Assembly (NCBI GenBank): GCA_964390905.1
Contig: CAYMLO010000018.1
Location: 1 to 64,000, forward strand
DNA: 64,000 bases
Source of the DNA: JAFGLZ01 sp964390905
Lineage (GTDB): Bacteria; Planctomycetota; Phycisphaerae; UBA1845; JAFGLZ01
Direction of reading: 5' to 3'
Shown piece by piece: positions 8,710 through 18,520 of the stretch. A model generated the notes under the pieces. The model did not search any database, was not told the origin of the DNA, and saw only the letters and a program-made list of their open reading frames with translations. The position numbers and the translations under genes were made by a program. Numbering within the stretch: position 1 is the first letter of the stretch; each line of letters begins with the position of its first letter.

Positions 8710-10032
8710 ATGCGAGACCCGTGGCCAGTGTTGACGTTGATTGTCGTTTCGCCAACCGCGACTGCCGCGGCGGCGCCCGCCGCGTTGCCGTGGAAGACAA
8801 ACGCACCGATCGTGACGGTCTCCAGGGAGGTGTACGTCAAGCACCCCCGCCCCAAGACCTCCGCGTGGGTGGGTGTTCGCTACATCGGGCCGGGCCTGTT
8901 GCGGGAGGAGAGACACACGACGATGGCCCGAAGCGACACGCCTGAGAAGCCCAAGCGACGGTGGTCGAAGGACAACGGGCGAACCTGGTCGGATTACGAG
9001 CCGCTCCCGGAGGTCGTCACCCACCCGCAAGGGGTAAGGGTCTACTGGGGCGGTGGGTCCATCGCCTACGACCCGGATCACAAGGTCCTCGTGTCGATCT
9101 GGCTTCGGCAGACGCATCTCAAGGGCGTCTACTACAATCAGCTGTTCTGCCGATTGTCGCGCGACAACGCCCGCACCTGGGGCAAGGCCACGCAGCTGAT
9201 GTACGAGCCGGGCGACAGGTTCGATCCCGCCGATCCGTTCAAGCGGGGCTACCTCGAGAACAACCAGGCTTACTGCGGGAACAACACCCTCCGCCACAGC
9301 AACGGGACGTTCCTCCACGTCGGTGCGACCGTGAACATCCCCAAGGGCGTGCCGATTCCGAATCCCAAGCGGCTGTCAGTGATGGGGATCCCGCCGGATT
9401 CGCGGGGCATCGGCTCGGTCTGCTTCATCGGCAAGTGGGACGCGGCGCGCCAGGACTACACGTGGACGGCCGGCAAGCCGGTGTGGCTCTCGCGGAGCGT
9501 CGCCTCGCGCGGCCTGATGGAGCCGGAGGTCGCCGAGCTGAAGGGCGGCCGCGTCCTGGTCGTCTGGCGGATCTCGAACGCAGGGCTCGATCCCAAGGAG
9601 GTGCCCGGCTGGAAGTACCACAGCCTGTCGACCGACGGTGGCCTGACGCTCAGCCAGCCCGAGCCGTGGACATACGACGATGGTGCAAGATTCTACTCGC
9701 CGTCCAGCTTCCACCGCATGATTCGTCACAGCGTGACCGGGAAGCTGTACTGGATTGGCAACATCTCGCCAGGGCCCACGCGCGGCAACTCACCCCGCTA
9801 TCCGCTCATCATCGCCGAGGTCGACGAGAAGACCGCAGCCCTGAAACGAAGCACTGTGACCCTCATCGACGACCGGCAGGCCGGTGACAGTCCCAGGTTG
9901 CAGTTGTCCAACTTCTCGCTGTTGGAGAATCGCGAGACGCATGTCCTCGAGATCTACCTCACCCGCCTCGGCGAGGACGCGAAGGACTTCTGGGGCGCTG
10001 ACGCCTACAAGTACACGCTCCGCCTGAAATAG
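8710..10032 (+). CDS. Secreted Asp-box (BNR/sialidase-like) beta-propeller protein
   Basis: 440 aa with an alanine-rich N-terminal export signal (to about residue 25). Repeated Asp-box motifs SKDNGRTWSD, SRDNARTWG and STDGGLTLS are the turns typical of sialidase-like six-bladed propellers; an arginine-rich FCRLSRDN segment fits the fold. The family includes exo-sialidases and other glycan-processing or glycan-binding propellers, so sialic-acid specificity is not claimed. The ATG at 8710 follows AAGGAG at a normal distance. It converges with the GH123-like gene, with only 6 nt between stop codons. Confidence 0.75.
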   Translation: MRDPWPVLTLIVVSPTATAAAAPAALPWKTNAPIVTVSREVYVKHPRPKTSAWVGVRYIGPGLLREERHTTMARSDTPEKPKRRWSKDNGRTWSDYEPLPEVVTHPQGVRVYWGGGSIAYDPDHKVLVSIWLRQTHLKGVYYNQLFCRLSRDNARTWGKATQLMYEPGDRFDPADPFKRGYLENNQAYCGNNTLRHSNGTFLHVGATVNIPKGVPIPNPKRLSVMGIPPDSRGIGSVCFIGKWDAARQDYTWTAGKPVWLSRSVASRGLMEPEVAELKGGRVLVVWRISNAGLDPKEVPGWKYHSLSTDGGLTLSQPEPWTYDDGARFYSPSSFHRMIRHSVTGKLYWIGNISPGPTRGNSPRYPLIIAEVDEKTAALKRSTVTLIDDRQAGDSPRLQLSNFSLLENRETHVLEIYLTRLGEDAKDFWGADAYKYTLRLK

Positions 10033-10038
10033 GACCCG

Positions 10039-13000
10039 CTATCGATCCAGTTCCCGCTTGATGCGCACGATCTGCTCGGCGACAGCGCCACGGACCGCCG
10101 GGACGACGTCGGGATCGGGCAAGATCTCGGTCGATCGGCAACCGCCGGCGTTGGGAATGCTCACCAGGTCGCGGGCGCGGTCGAGGGCGGCTTGGGCGGC
10201 CTTGAGGGCGTCGGTCTGCAACTTGCCGCGCCCGCGCTGGATCAGGTTGCGCAGGATGCACAGGTACTCGTAGTCCTCGATGCCCTCGCGGGCCTGCGCC
10301 AGGCGGATGGAACTGACCGGGCCGTCGACGCCGACGCGGTCACCCGGATAGCACAGATACCCGTCGCCGTTCGGGTAACGGACCCAGTAGCGGTCTTTCC
10401 CGTCCGGGCTCTGCGAGATGAACTTGTGCCACGCCCGATCCCACGGGTCATACGTCCACCACGACACGCCCCAGAATTCATAGCCGTCGGCGCCGTACTT
10501 GAAGCAGTAGTAAGGCAGCAGCCGTTCGGTGGCCAGGTACGGCGTGTCCAACGCCTGTTGGCCGTCGGTGGTGATCCACAGCCGCTCGCCATCCGCCAGG
10601 CGGCGCTTCATCTCGTCGACGGCGAAGCAGCCGTATTGCCCGACGCCCCAGATGTCCAGGTAGCCGTTCCAGGCTGGCACATGACGCCACGTGCTCGAGT
10701 AGAGCGGCACGTTTGGATCGACCGAATGGGCCAAGTCGCAGATCTGCTTCATCTGCTCGACCACGTGCTCGTGAGTGTAGTGTGGCTCGTCGCTGATGTA
10801 GTTGACCAGCTCGTCGTACCAACCCCGCTTCCTGACGTGATCGAGGTAGGCCCGGTAGCACGTCTTGAACGCCCGTGTGTACTCGTCCGTAAAGGCCTGA
10901 TGGCCGAACAGCGCCCGCGGCTGGTACGCCCACCCGAATGCGTAGAACAGGTTCGCCGAGTAGAAAACGTTCATCTTCAGTTCGTCCAGGCAGATCCGGG
11001 CGGCGGCGTCGAACGCGGTCGTGTCCATCTCGACCTTGCCGTTTGCGTACTTGAACTTCGGTGGCGGCAGCAGACCCGGCGAGACGCGATGCCGTGCCAG
11101 CAGCTCGTACCACTTGCGGAGTTCCCCGATCGAGCCGTCACCGAACGGGTACTGACCCGGCCCGCGACGCAGGTCGTAGATCACCCGCAGCGACGGGCGC
11201 GCGGGCAGCTGGAACGGCCAGACGTTGACGGTCAGTGGGATCTCCTTGCTCACCCCGCCGTCTGCCCGAATCGTGACTTGGCCGCGATACACGCCAGCGG
11301 GCGTTCCGGCCGGTGCGTGAAGGGTTAGCCAGATCGGCTGCGTTCGGTCGGCGGGCAGGTCGAACGGCTTGCAGGGCGGCAAGGGATCGGGCCAATCGCC
11401 AGCCCACCCGTCCGATCGCGGCGTGCCGCGCGGAATCAGACGGTACCACGCCGGCAGCTTGCTTTGATAGTACGAGCTGGGCACGTCAACGGGGACGTAG
11501 CCCACGCGATGGACCTGGACAGTCGGCAGGGATCGCTCATCAAGCTGCACCGGCGTGACGTCGACCCGCACGTTCCGCAGCGGTCTTCGACTGCGCATGG
11601 CCAGCTGGACCGGTTCGTATTCGTTGCCCGCTACGTCCACGCGGATCGATGCGACCGGCTTCTGCGGCGTGTTCTCGCGAAACACCTTCACCAACGGATT
11701 GACCTGCCAGATGTGGACCTGCCGGTCGTCCGCGGCGGGTGTGGGCCGGGCCATCTCCAACGGCCGTGTCCTGGCTTCGACCGCCCGACAGAGCACGATC
11801 CCGTCATGCCACACCGTGCCGTGGGCGTTCATGGTCAAGTGAAGGATGACGTTGGCGCAGTCGGCGGGGGTCTGGACGAGCGCCCGGCTCAGCGTCCAGT
11901 CGGTGTCGCCCGATAGGCTCTTGCTGGTCGAGAAGAACGGCGCTCCCTTGGCCAGCTTGCCGTCTGCGGCGTGGAAGTGCCCGTGGAGGGTAACCGTGCC
12001 GTCGTCGACGCCTCGGCTCTTCAGCCATCCCGCGTAGAGATAGCTGGTGTTGGGCTGCACGGGGATCGGTCCCTGCCTCCAACCCGACCACTGCAGCGGC
12101 GCCTCGGGGGGGATGTCCAGCCGAGCGCAGTGCTCGCCGAACCGTCCGCCCGCCGCCCGAGCGCATTTGCAGTGCGGCTTGCCCTTCTGCGACGGGCCGC
12201 TCCCGGGCGACCAGGCCAGAGGCATCTGATCGCCGGATTCGAAGTCGCCGTTCTTGACGAGGTTGGCGGGACTTCGCAGCAAGGCGTCGTATCCGGACGG
12301 CTTGGCGGCCTTGTCCTGTCCGTCGACGCGGGCCAGATAGACGTGAAACGTCTTGACGCATCGGGCGGGGAGGTCCGCGACAAACAGCCAGCTCCCGTCA
12401 AAACGGAGCGACGGCAGGGCGTCTACGAGCGACGCTGAACCCGCGCGGGCCGGATCCATCACCGCAATCCGCACGGATTGCCCCGGTCGGGCGATCTGGT
12501 GCCTGATGCGATTGAGGTTGACCGACAAGACGGTGTTGGGGGCTGGTCGACTGCTGGGGTTGGCGACCACCACTCGTAGACGCCAAGGCCATTTCTCGGC
12601 AGGCAGCAGCCACGCCGATTGCCCGGACAGCTCCTTGAGATCCCGGCGTTCGATGGTGACCGAAGCGATCTTGAGCTTGAGACCGTCGTGGATGCGCTCC
12701 AGCGAGACGTCGTCGAACCAGGCCGTCCCCGTGCCGTACAAGAGCGTACCCAGGTCGGCGACCGTACCGCCGGGCGGAGTAGCGAACTCGATGGTGATCT
12801 TCCGCCAGTCGTACGTGCCATCGCCGGCGTTTGCGACGCGATTGACGACCATCCGCCTTTCCGCACGCACGTGGACGTACCACCCGGCCTTTCCCTTGAC
12901 GTCCTTGGCGCGGACCCAGCCGGTCAACCGGTAGCGGGCACCGGCGGCCACCGGGATGTTCCCCTGCCACCACTTGACCCAAGTGGGTTCCGCGCCGGCA

Positions 13001-13626
13001 GTCACGGTCGTTCGTCCGCAGCGGCGACCCGAGTGGGGTCGGTCGGGAACGCATGAGACGCGGTGCGTCTGGTCGACGCCATGCGCCGCCCAACCGTCAG
13101 GCGAGGCGTCTCCCAACTCGAATCCGCCATTGGTCAGACCGGCGCCCAGGTAGTCCACCGGATCGGTGGCCTGCGGGTTGTCGTAGTAGACGACGTAGTC
13201 CGAGGTCTCACTGCCCTGACGGTCCTTGCCTTCGCCTTCCGAAGCGCCGCATTCGACGCAGAAGGACAACCGATCGCCGTGAGCCAGCGTTCCGGTGCGC
13301 TTCATGCGTCCGTCCTTGTCTACCAGACTGAACAGCAGCTCGCGTCCGAGCGCGTCACAGACGCGAACCGCCTGGGCCCGCTGGCCCGCCAGATCTACCT
13401 GGCCCGGTCCGCGACCCACCGTCACCCGGACGGGGTCGCCCTTGGCAGGATGGCGGCCTTCGTTCACGACACGGATGATCGCGCGGGCCCGCCAACGCCC
13501 TCCACCGTCCGCCACCAGCGAATCGCACCAGGGGATCGAATCGGCGGCGGACCCGGCCGGCGCCGCCCAACCAACCACGCACGCTGCCAAGACAGGTCCC
13601 ATCACGACATGTTGCGAACGGACCAT
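10039..13626 (-). CDS. Large secreted GH123-like glycosidase (DUF4091) with carbohydrate-binding modules
   Basis: 1195 aa with a signal peptide (cleavage near GSAADS, about 28). Two jelly-roll-like modules start at about 165 (LTNGGFELGD) and 450 (NLVKNGDFESGD), typical of CBM4/9-like domains. The C-terminal third matches the GH123 catalytic family (formerly DUF4091): the adjacent Asp-Glu pair in NYISDEPHYT (about residues 947-948) corresponds to the catalytic pair of N-acetylgalactosaminidases of that family. The final helical region (about 1110-1195, LAQAREGIEDYEYL) is also typical. Substrate specificity is inferred only. It is divergent from the 701-aa TPR protein. Confidence 0.75.
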   Translation of the reverse strand: MVRSQHVVMGPVLAACVVGWAAPAGSAADSIPWCDSLVADGGGRWRARAIIRVVNEGRHPAKGDPVRVTVGRGPGQVDLAGQRAQAVRVCDALGRELLFSLVDKDGRMKRTGTLAHGDRLSFCVECGASEGEGKDRQGSETSDYVVYYDNPQATDPVDYLGAGLTNGGFELGDASPDGWAAHGVDQTHRVSCVPDRPHSGRRCGRTTVTAGAEPTWVKWWQGNIPVAAGARYRLTGWVRAKDVKGKAGWYVHVRAERRMVVNRVANAGDGTYDWRKITIEFATPPGGTVADLGTLLYGTGTAWFDDVSLERIHDGLKLKIASVTIERRDLKELSGQSAWLLPAEKWPWRLRVVVANPSSRPAPNTVLSVNLNRIRHQIARPGQSVRIAVMDPARAGSASLVDALPSLRFDGSWLFVADLPARCVKTFHVYLARVDGQDKAAKPSGYDALLRSPANLVKNGDFESGDQMPLAWSPGSGPSQKGKPHCKCARAAGGRFGEHCARLDIPPEAPLQWSGWRQGPIPVQPNTSYLYAGWLKSRGVDDGTVTLHGHFHAADGKLAKGAPFFSTSKSLSGDTDWTLSRALVQTPADCANVILHLTMNAHGTVWHDGIVLCRAVEARTRPLEMARPTPAADDRQVHIWQVNPLVKVFRENTPQKPVASIRVDVAGNEYEPVQLAMRSRRPLRNVRVDVTPVQLDERSLPTVQVHRVGYVPVDVPSSYYQSKLPAWYRLIPRGTPRSDGWAGDWPDPLPPCKPFDLPADRTQPIWLTLHAPAGTPAGVYRGQVTIRADGGVSKEIPLTVNVWPFQLPARPSLRVIYDLRRGPGQYPFGDGSIGELRKWYELLARHRVSPGLLPPPKFKYANGKVEMDTTAFDAAARICLDELKMNVFYSANLFYAFGWAYQPRALFGHQAFTDEYTRAFKTCYRAYLDHVRKRGWYDELVNYISDEPHYTHEHVVEQMKQICDLAHSVDPNVPLYSSTWRHVPAWNGYLDIWGVGQYGCFAVDEMKRRLADGERLWITTDGQQALDTPYLATERLLPYYCFKYGADGYEFWGVSWWTYDPWDRAWHKFISQSPDGKDRYWVRYPNGDGYLCYPGDRVGVDGPVSSIRLAQAREGIEDYEYLCILRNLIQRGRGKLQTDALKAAQAALDRARDLVSIPNAGGCRSTEILPDPDVVPAVRGAVAEQIVRIKRELDR

Positions 13627-13861
13627 CTTCTGTTCCTCCCTGCAGTGGACTGACCCACGCTGAACCAGACGCCTGTGGGCATGTGGTTATGTAGCTAGGG
13701 CGGGCGCCATTGGCAAGATCGCCTCGTGACCGACAAGTTCCGACAACTTCCGGCGGGGCTGTGACAACTCGATTGGGCCCGGGACGTATACTGATCCGGA
13801 CGATCGGGCATGGACGCGGCGCGTCCAAGCTGCATCGTCGATTGCCGGAGTACGCTCGGTC

Positions 13862-15967
13862 GTGCGCGAAGATTGCATCACGATGCTGACGGCCTTACTG
13901 GCCCTGCAAACTGCGGGCGGCGCCGCCCAGACCACCCTCTCGACCGGCTGTCGGTCGGTCATACCGGCTCTTGTAGCTTCGGGCGGCGCCGCCCAGCCCC
14001 CTACGCCGACCAGCGAGCGGTCGCCCGAGAGCTTGCTGAAAGAGGGCTATCACCAGGAGAACACCCTCCGCGAACCCAATCTCGCCGTCGGCACCTACCG
14101 CAAGATCCTCGCGCTGGCCGGTGCGCCCCCGGAGGTCCGATCCGAGGCCCATTTGAGACTCGGCCTCTGCCTGGAACGGATGGGGCAGAGCGATCGGGCC
14201 CGAGAGCAGTTCGAGCGGGTCATCCGTCAGTTCGAGGGCCAGACCAGCACGGTAGAGCGGGCCCGGCAGCGTCTCGCCGTGATCTCCGCCGGCGATCCGG
14301 CGATGCTCATGCCCCTCGAAACGGGCCTCTACGTCGAGCTGGTCAGGCCGGGCACGCAGATCGAGCGGTTCGTCGCGTCCCTGAAGGACCTCGACGAACC
14401 CGGGTTGGAACGGCTGCTGAGGCGTTTCGGCATCGATCGGAGCCTGCGGAGCGTCCGCGCCCTGCTGAGCGAGGCAATGCGGGAGGATATCAACCGCTTC
14501 GATACGGTGGCGTTGGGCTTCATCTCCTGGACGGGAGGGCCGGCCTGGACGGACTTCAACTTCCTGCTGGTGCTTCACCCGGGCAAGAGCGTCGCAGCCC
14601 GGGGCTGGTTGGCACTGATGATGCAGTCGGCAGGGGAGCCGTCTGGGGGACACGGAGACGTGAGGCTGTGGGCTATTCCAGACGGGCGTGGCGGCGAGTT
14701 CACGTTCGCCAACCTGCCCAACCGTCCTGGGCTGACCGGCGCGGTCCTGCTGGGCAGGGATCGTCAACTGGTCTGTCAGGCCATCGACCGCTGGCGGGCG
14801 GGTGCCAAGGCCCGATCTCTGAGCTCGCTTCCAGAGTTCCGCCGTCAGGCTGCCGCCCGGCGGTTGGACAGCGCGGTCCTCGTCTACGCCGACGTTCCAC
14901 AGGTTCTGGCCCGGTTGCGGCGGTACATGGCCCCGGGCGACCGCACCCGCTACGAAGCGAGCCGACGGCTCCTGGCGCTGGATGCCATCGAGCGCGGGAT
15001 TGCACGGATCGCGCTGCTGGACAACGGTGTCCTTGTCGAGCTGAGCCTGATGTTCAACGCCCAGGCCAGCCCCTTCTACGCCATGTTGCGGACCCCACCG
15101 GCGGACCGCACGCTGTTCGCCTTCGTCCCGACCGACAGCGCCGCTGCTGCGTTGATGTCCGTCGGTCGGGGCCGAGACAAGTGGATGCGGATAGACATGT
15201 TCCTCGAGCAGCTCGCCACCATCGGCCAGTCGATCGGCGGCGTGGGTGCCCTGGATGTCCGGGAGGCCATCCGCGGAGCCGAGGAACTCACGGGACTGTC
15301 GGTGGCCGAGGATCTCTTGGGCAACTGTCGCAGTCTGGCCATCATCCTGCCCACGATCCGGCCATCTAGCTTGGATGTGGCGGATTTTCCCGCGGCCAAC
15401 ACCGTGTTGGCGCTTCGAATGCATAGGCCAGCCCAGTTCCTTCGAAGACTCGACGAATCCCTGCTGGACCGGCTGCAGGGGCGGCTGGAGACGGGGCACG
15501 TCTGGGGCGTCGAGACGCGGACGTACCTGGATATCCCCGTCCCGTCCGGCGCGGGCATCACGGTGGCTCGGGTCGGTGACGTGTTTCTGGTCTCACTCAG
15601 CGCCGAGATGCTCGAACAGGTGCTGCGAACCCACCAGGTCGGGGATGTGATGGACCGCTCGAGCTTAGGGCGACCTGCGGCGGCGGCCGTTCCTCCCGCT
15701 GCCAGCAAGGTCTTGCTGTTCCGTCCCGAACTCCTCGTCAACGACCTGCGGTTGCGGGACGGTCTGGCCCCCTTGGATTTCAGGCCTGTCCGACCCATCG
15801 TCGTCTACTCCCTGGAGGAGTCGCATCACGCGGCCGTGAGGGTGGAGATCGGAGACCTGACGGGGCTGTTGAACAACATGATCCTGGCGGCCGGGGACGC
15901 GACGCCGACCTCGAAGGCGTCTACAACGGCCATATCCCCGGTGGCACTCCCCGATCCGTCCCCGTGA
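13862..15967 (+). CDS. Exported protein with N-terminal TPR segment, function unknown
   Basis: 701 aa, GTG start (an ATG at 13886 is also possible). The hydrophobic N-terminus is followed by a low-complexity stretch containing two GGAAQ units, each encoded by the same 14-bp palindrome (13915-13928 and 13981-13994). Residues about 55-145 form TPR-like helices (EAHLRLGLCLERMGQSDRAREQFERVI). The remaining about 550 residues contain no recognised catalytic motif and may fold as repeated alpha/beta units (RTLFAFVPTDS..., DVFLVSLSAEMLEQVL). Its likely location is the periplasm or cell surface. I do not recognise the family. Confidence 0.7.
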   Translation: MREDCITMLTALLALQTAGGAAQTTLSTGCRSVIPALVASGGAAQPPTPTSERSPESLLKEGYHQENTLREPNLAVGTYRKILALAGAPPEVRSEAHLRLGLCLERMGQSDRAREQFERVIRQFEGQTSTVERARQRLAVISAGDPAMLMPLETGLYVELVRPGTQIERFVASLKDLDEPGLERLLRRFGIDRSLRSVRALLSEAMREDINRFDTVALGFISWTGGPAWTDFNFLLVLHPGKSVAARGWLALMMQSAGEPSGGHGDVRLWAIPDGRGGEFTFANLPNRPGLTGAVLLGRDRQLVCQAIDRWRAGAKARSLSSLPEFRRQAAARRLDSAVLVYADVPQVLARLRRYMAPGDRTRYEASRRLLALDAIERGIARIALLDNGVLVELSLMFNAQASPFYAMLRTPPADRTLFAFVPTDSAAAALMSVGRGRDKWMRIDMFLEQLATIGQSIGGVGALDVREAIRGAEELTGLSVAEDLLGNCRSLAIILPTIRPSSLDVADFPAANTVLALRMHRPAQFLRRLDESLLDRLQGRLETGHVWGVETRTYLDIPVPSGAGITVARVGDVFLVSLSAEMLEQVLRTHQVGDVMDRSSLGRPAAAAVPPAASKVLLFRPELLVNDLRLRDGLAPLDFRPVRPIVVYSLEESHHAAVRVEIGDLTGLLNNMILAAGDATPTSKASTTAISPVALPDPSP
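13915..13994. repeat. Duplicated 14-bp GC palindrome inside the coding region
   Basis: GGGCGGCGCCGCCC occurs at 13915-13928 and 13981-13994, exactly 66 nt (22 codons) apart, so the reading frame is kept and both encode GGAA. It lies in the signal-peptide/linker region of the 701-aa protein. Confidence 0.7.
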
Positions 15968-16003
15968 CGGGCCGGCAGGATCGTCTGACCAGCCAGCACC
16001 ACC

Positions 16004-16051
16004 TGGCCGGGTGGCGGGGCGCGTTGCCCCGTCGCTCGGCCTGGGTTTTTT
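16004..16051 (+). terminator. Probable intrinsic terminator after the 701-aa gene
   Basis: A nested GC stem (outer GGCC pairing 16005-16008 with 16037-16040 around a GGGGC/GCCCC hairpin at 16016-16030) is followed by six T residues at 16046-16051. This is the clearest classical terminator in the window and lies 37 nt after the stop codon. The rest of the 323-bp gap 15968-16290 holds an AT-rich patch (about 16124-16160) that may carry the promoter of the HDOD gene. Confidence 0.6.
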
Positions 16052-16290
16052 CTGGGACAAGGCCCCCCGGAGGGCGAGGCGGGCGCTTTCGCGGGCCCAA
16101 GGGGAGGTCGGATGTAGGCTTGGTTGTGTAAACTGCTTCCTGAAAAAGAATAACAAAACGGATCGGTCCTGTGACGCGGGAAGAAGGCGTCCTGTTCTAG
16201 CTAAAGGCGGGCCGAGTTGAAGACGACGTATAGCACGTGGCGGGGCGAAGCGCCCGCGTAGGTGCACGACGAGGTCCAACAGGGGGCGAC

Positions 16291-17163
16291 ATGATGTCAA
16301 CGGCCGCTGCGGAAGCCGAAACCATTGTTAACACTGCGCTTGCGGGCATCGGCGAAATCGCGACGCTGCCACAGATCACCGTCCGCATCATCGAGACGGT
16401 GGAGAACCCCAAGAGCACGGCGCGGGATCTCCACGAGATTATCAAGAACGATCCGGCGCTTTCCAGCAAGATCTTGAAAGTGGTCAACTCGGCCTTCTAC
16501 GGGCTGCCAGGCAAGATCGGCACGATCGACCGGGCCATCGTGTTGCTGGGCCTGTCGGCGGTGAAGAACATCGCCATCGCGGCGTCGATCACCCGGCTGT
16601 TCAAGGGCAGCCAGTTGACGGGTGAATTCACGGCCAAGGACCTCTGGACCCACTCGCTGTCCGTCGCTGTGGTCAGCCGGATGCTTCACAAGGAGATGTT
16701 CTCGCAGGGCGGGGATGACGTCTTTCTGGCCGGTCTGATCCATGACCTGGGCATTCTGACGATCCGGCAGGCGTTCCCTGAGAAGCTGGTGGAGATCATC
16801 AACCGTGTCTCTGCGGGCACGGAAGACTACTGCGAGGTGGAATCGGAGATCCTCGGCGCGGACCATCAGGCCTTCGGCGCCGGCCTGGCGGGCAAGTGGA
16901 AGTTCCCGCGCCACCTCCGGGCGGCCGTCGGGTATCATCACAACCCCGATGAGCTTGCCGAGGACAGCAGGAGGCTGGCCATGGTCGTCCAGCTTGCCGA
17001 CATCATCTGCTGCAAGGCCAAGATCGGGTTCGACCTGACCTCGCGCAACAAGCAGCTCCAGCAAGAACACCTGGATGCCGTCGGCGTCACGCCCGATCAG
17101 GTCGGCGAGATCCTCCAGCAGTTCCCGGATCAGTTGTCGGTTGCCGATGGCATGCTGGGCTGA
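16291..17163 (+). CDS. HDOD-domain signalling protein
   Basis: 290 aa, almost entirely one HDOD domain: LPQITVRIIETVENPKST, the helical core NDPALSSKILKVVNSAFYG (about 45-65), IDRAIVLLGLSAVKNIAI, and an HD-like region retaining LAGLIHDLGIL and LGADHQAFGAGLAGKW. HDOD proteins relate to HD phosphohydrolases and usually act as regulatory scaffolds in stress, motility or c-di-GMP signalling. The first of two adjacent ATGs at 16291 lies after AGGGGGCGAC. It is followed by the sigma-factor gene after 154 nt. Confidence 0.88.
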   Translation: MMSTAAAEAETIVNTALAGIGEIATLPQITVRIIETVENPKSTARDLHEIIKNDPALSSKILKVVNSAFYGLPGKIGTIDRAIVLLGLSAVKNIAIAASITRLFKGSQLTGEFTAKDLWTHSLSVAVVSRMLHKEMFSQGGDDVFLAGLIHDLGILTIRQAFPEKLVEIINRVSAGTEDYCEVESEILGADHQAFGAGLAGKWKFPRHLRAAVGYHHNPDELAEDSRRLAMVVQLADIICCKAKIGFDLTSRNKQLQQEHLDAVGVTPDQVGEILQQFPDQLSVADGMLG

Positions 17164-17317
17164 AGCACGACAACACGGGCTTCGTTTCAGACCGCTGCGA
17201 GTCCCCCGCACGCTTTCTCTTGCCCCAATGCAATCCAACGACCGTTGGTCGTGAGCTTGACGCTTTGGCGGTCAGCAGGAGCGCACCGTCTGGTCGTCAG
17301 GGAGCGAAGGCGTTAGA

Positions 17318-17884
17318 GTGCGCACGATGTCCGACGCCTCACCAGACAGCCAAACCGACGCGTCGTTGATGGCGGCGGTGGCTGACGGCGACATGGATGC
17401 CCTGGGCGAGTTGGTGCGCCGTCATCAGTCGTCAGTCTTGGCGACGGCCTACCGGCTGCTGGGACGCTGGGACCAGGCGGAGGACGTTGCGCAGGAGGCC
17501 TTCCTCCGAGTGCATCGGGCTGCGTCGACCTATGTGAGTTCCGCCGCCTTCACCACTTGGCTCTATCGCATCGTGACGAATCTCTGCCTGGATGTCCTAC
17601 GCAAGCGCCGGACGGGCCCCGAGCCGCCGGCCGAGCTGAGCAACGGCAGGGCGTCTCGCCCAGGTCAGGGCCTGGAGCGGGCCGAGCTGGCGAGCGTGGT
17701 TCGCCGGGCGGTGGCAGGGCTCCCGGAGCGTCAGCGGATCGCTGTGATCCTGCACCGCTACGCGGGGCTGTCGCACGCCCAGATTGCCGAGGCCACCGAT
17801 TGGAGCCCCTCTGCGGTGGAGTCGTGCCTGGTTCGAGCCTACGCGCGGCTTCGCAAGGAGCTGGCTGATCTGCAGGATTCCTGA
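17318..17884 (+). CDS. ECF-type RNA polymerase sigma factor
   Basis: 188 aa. Region 2 (about 33-95: GELVRRHQSSVLATAYRLLG... EDVAQEAFLRVHRA... FTTWLYRIVTNLCLDVLRKRR) and region 4 (about 125-180: AVAGLPERQRIAVILHRYAGLSHAQIAEATDWSPSAVESCLVRAYARLRKEL) are complete, separated by a short linker, as in ECF sigma factors. It would direct RNA polymerase to a stress-type regulon. GTG at 17318 has a GAAGG site; ATG at 17327 is an alternative. It is followed at 58 nt by its probable anti-sigma factor. Confidence 0.92.
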   Translation: MRTMSDASPDSQTDASLMAAVADGDMDALGELVRRHQSSVLATAYRLLGRWDQAEDVAQEAFLRVHRAASTYVSSAAFTTWLYRIVTNLCLDVLRKRRTGPEPPAELSNGRASRPGQGLERAELASVVRRAVAGLPERQRIAVILHRYAGLSHAQIAEATDWSPSAVESCLVRAYARLRKELADLQDS

Positions 17885-17941
17885 AACCCGGCCGCAGGGC
17901 GGAGCCGGGTGGAACGTTCAAGCTTGTAGGAGGACCGACGG

Positions 17942-18520
17942 ATGTCGTGTCCAACGGAATCGGACCTGTTGCGGATGGCTTCGGGCGAGTTGGCGGGCCA
18001 GCGCCGCGATGCCGTCACCGCGCACGTCAGGGGGTGTGAGACGTGTGCTCGGCGCCTCCGGGAGATCCAAGCGGTTTGGGAGACGATGGCCTCGTGGGAG
18101 GTGGATACCACGGGGCATGAGGTGGCCCAGGCGGTTCTGCAGGCCGTGCCGGCCCAATTTGCCGATTCTGGACCCGATTTGAGAGCCCAGCCGGATGGAT
18201 TGGCCCGAGGGGGGTGGCTCGCCCATCCATGGCGATGGCCGGTCCCGATGCGGGCGGCTGCCAGCATCTTGTTGGCCGTCGCCGTCGGATGGGGGGCTGG
18301 TCGATGGGTCCCCCGAGCGGCGAGCCCCGACCTGGGTCAAGCACGAGGCAGATTGGCCTCGGCCCCGAAGGACCCGGCGGAAATGGGAGGCCCTGTGACC
18401 GCCGAACGGATCGCCCGGGACTTGGGATTGGATGCCCTGCGGGGCGGCATCGCGACCGGCCTGTCCATCACCTTGCTTGACGAAGCACAGTGGCGTGCAA
18501 ACGAGGAGGCAAAGGGATGA
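17942..18520 (+). CDS. Zinc-containing anti-sigma factor (zf-HC2 type)
   Basis: 192 aa. The N-terminal anti-sigma zinc domain has the HxxxCxxC signature (H28, C32, C35 in AHVRGCETC) after a typical ESDLLRMASGELAG helix. One transmembrane segment lies at about 103-118 (AAASILLAVAVGWGAGRW), followed by an extracytoplasmic tail of about 70 residues. Known for the family: binds and inhibits the cognate ECF sigma factor until a signal is sensed. It has a strong AGGAGG site. Its last bases overlap the next start codon (ATGA), indicating translational coupling. Confidence 0.88.
   Translation: MSCPTESDLLRMASGELAGQRRDAVTAHVRGCETCARRLREIQAVWETMASWEVDTTGHEVAQAVLQAVPAQFADSGPDLRAQPDGLARGGWLAHPWRWPVPMRAAASILLAVAVGWGAGRWVPRAASPDLGQARGRLASAPKDPAEMGGPVTAERIARDLGLDALRGGIATGLSITLLDEAQWRANEEAKG

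Noticed and set aside
13895..15499. 534-aa antisense frame opposite the 701-aa protein
   Set aside because: The sense frame has a TPR segment and is followed by a terminator; the antisense product is Gly/Arg/Gln-rich shadow sequence.
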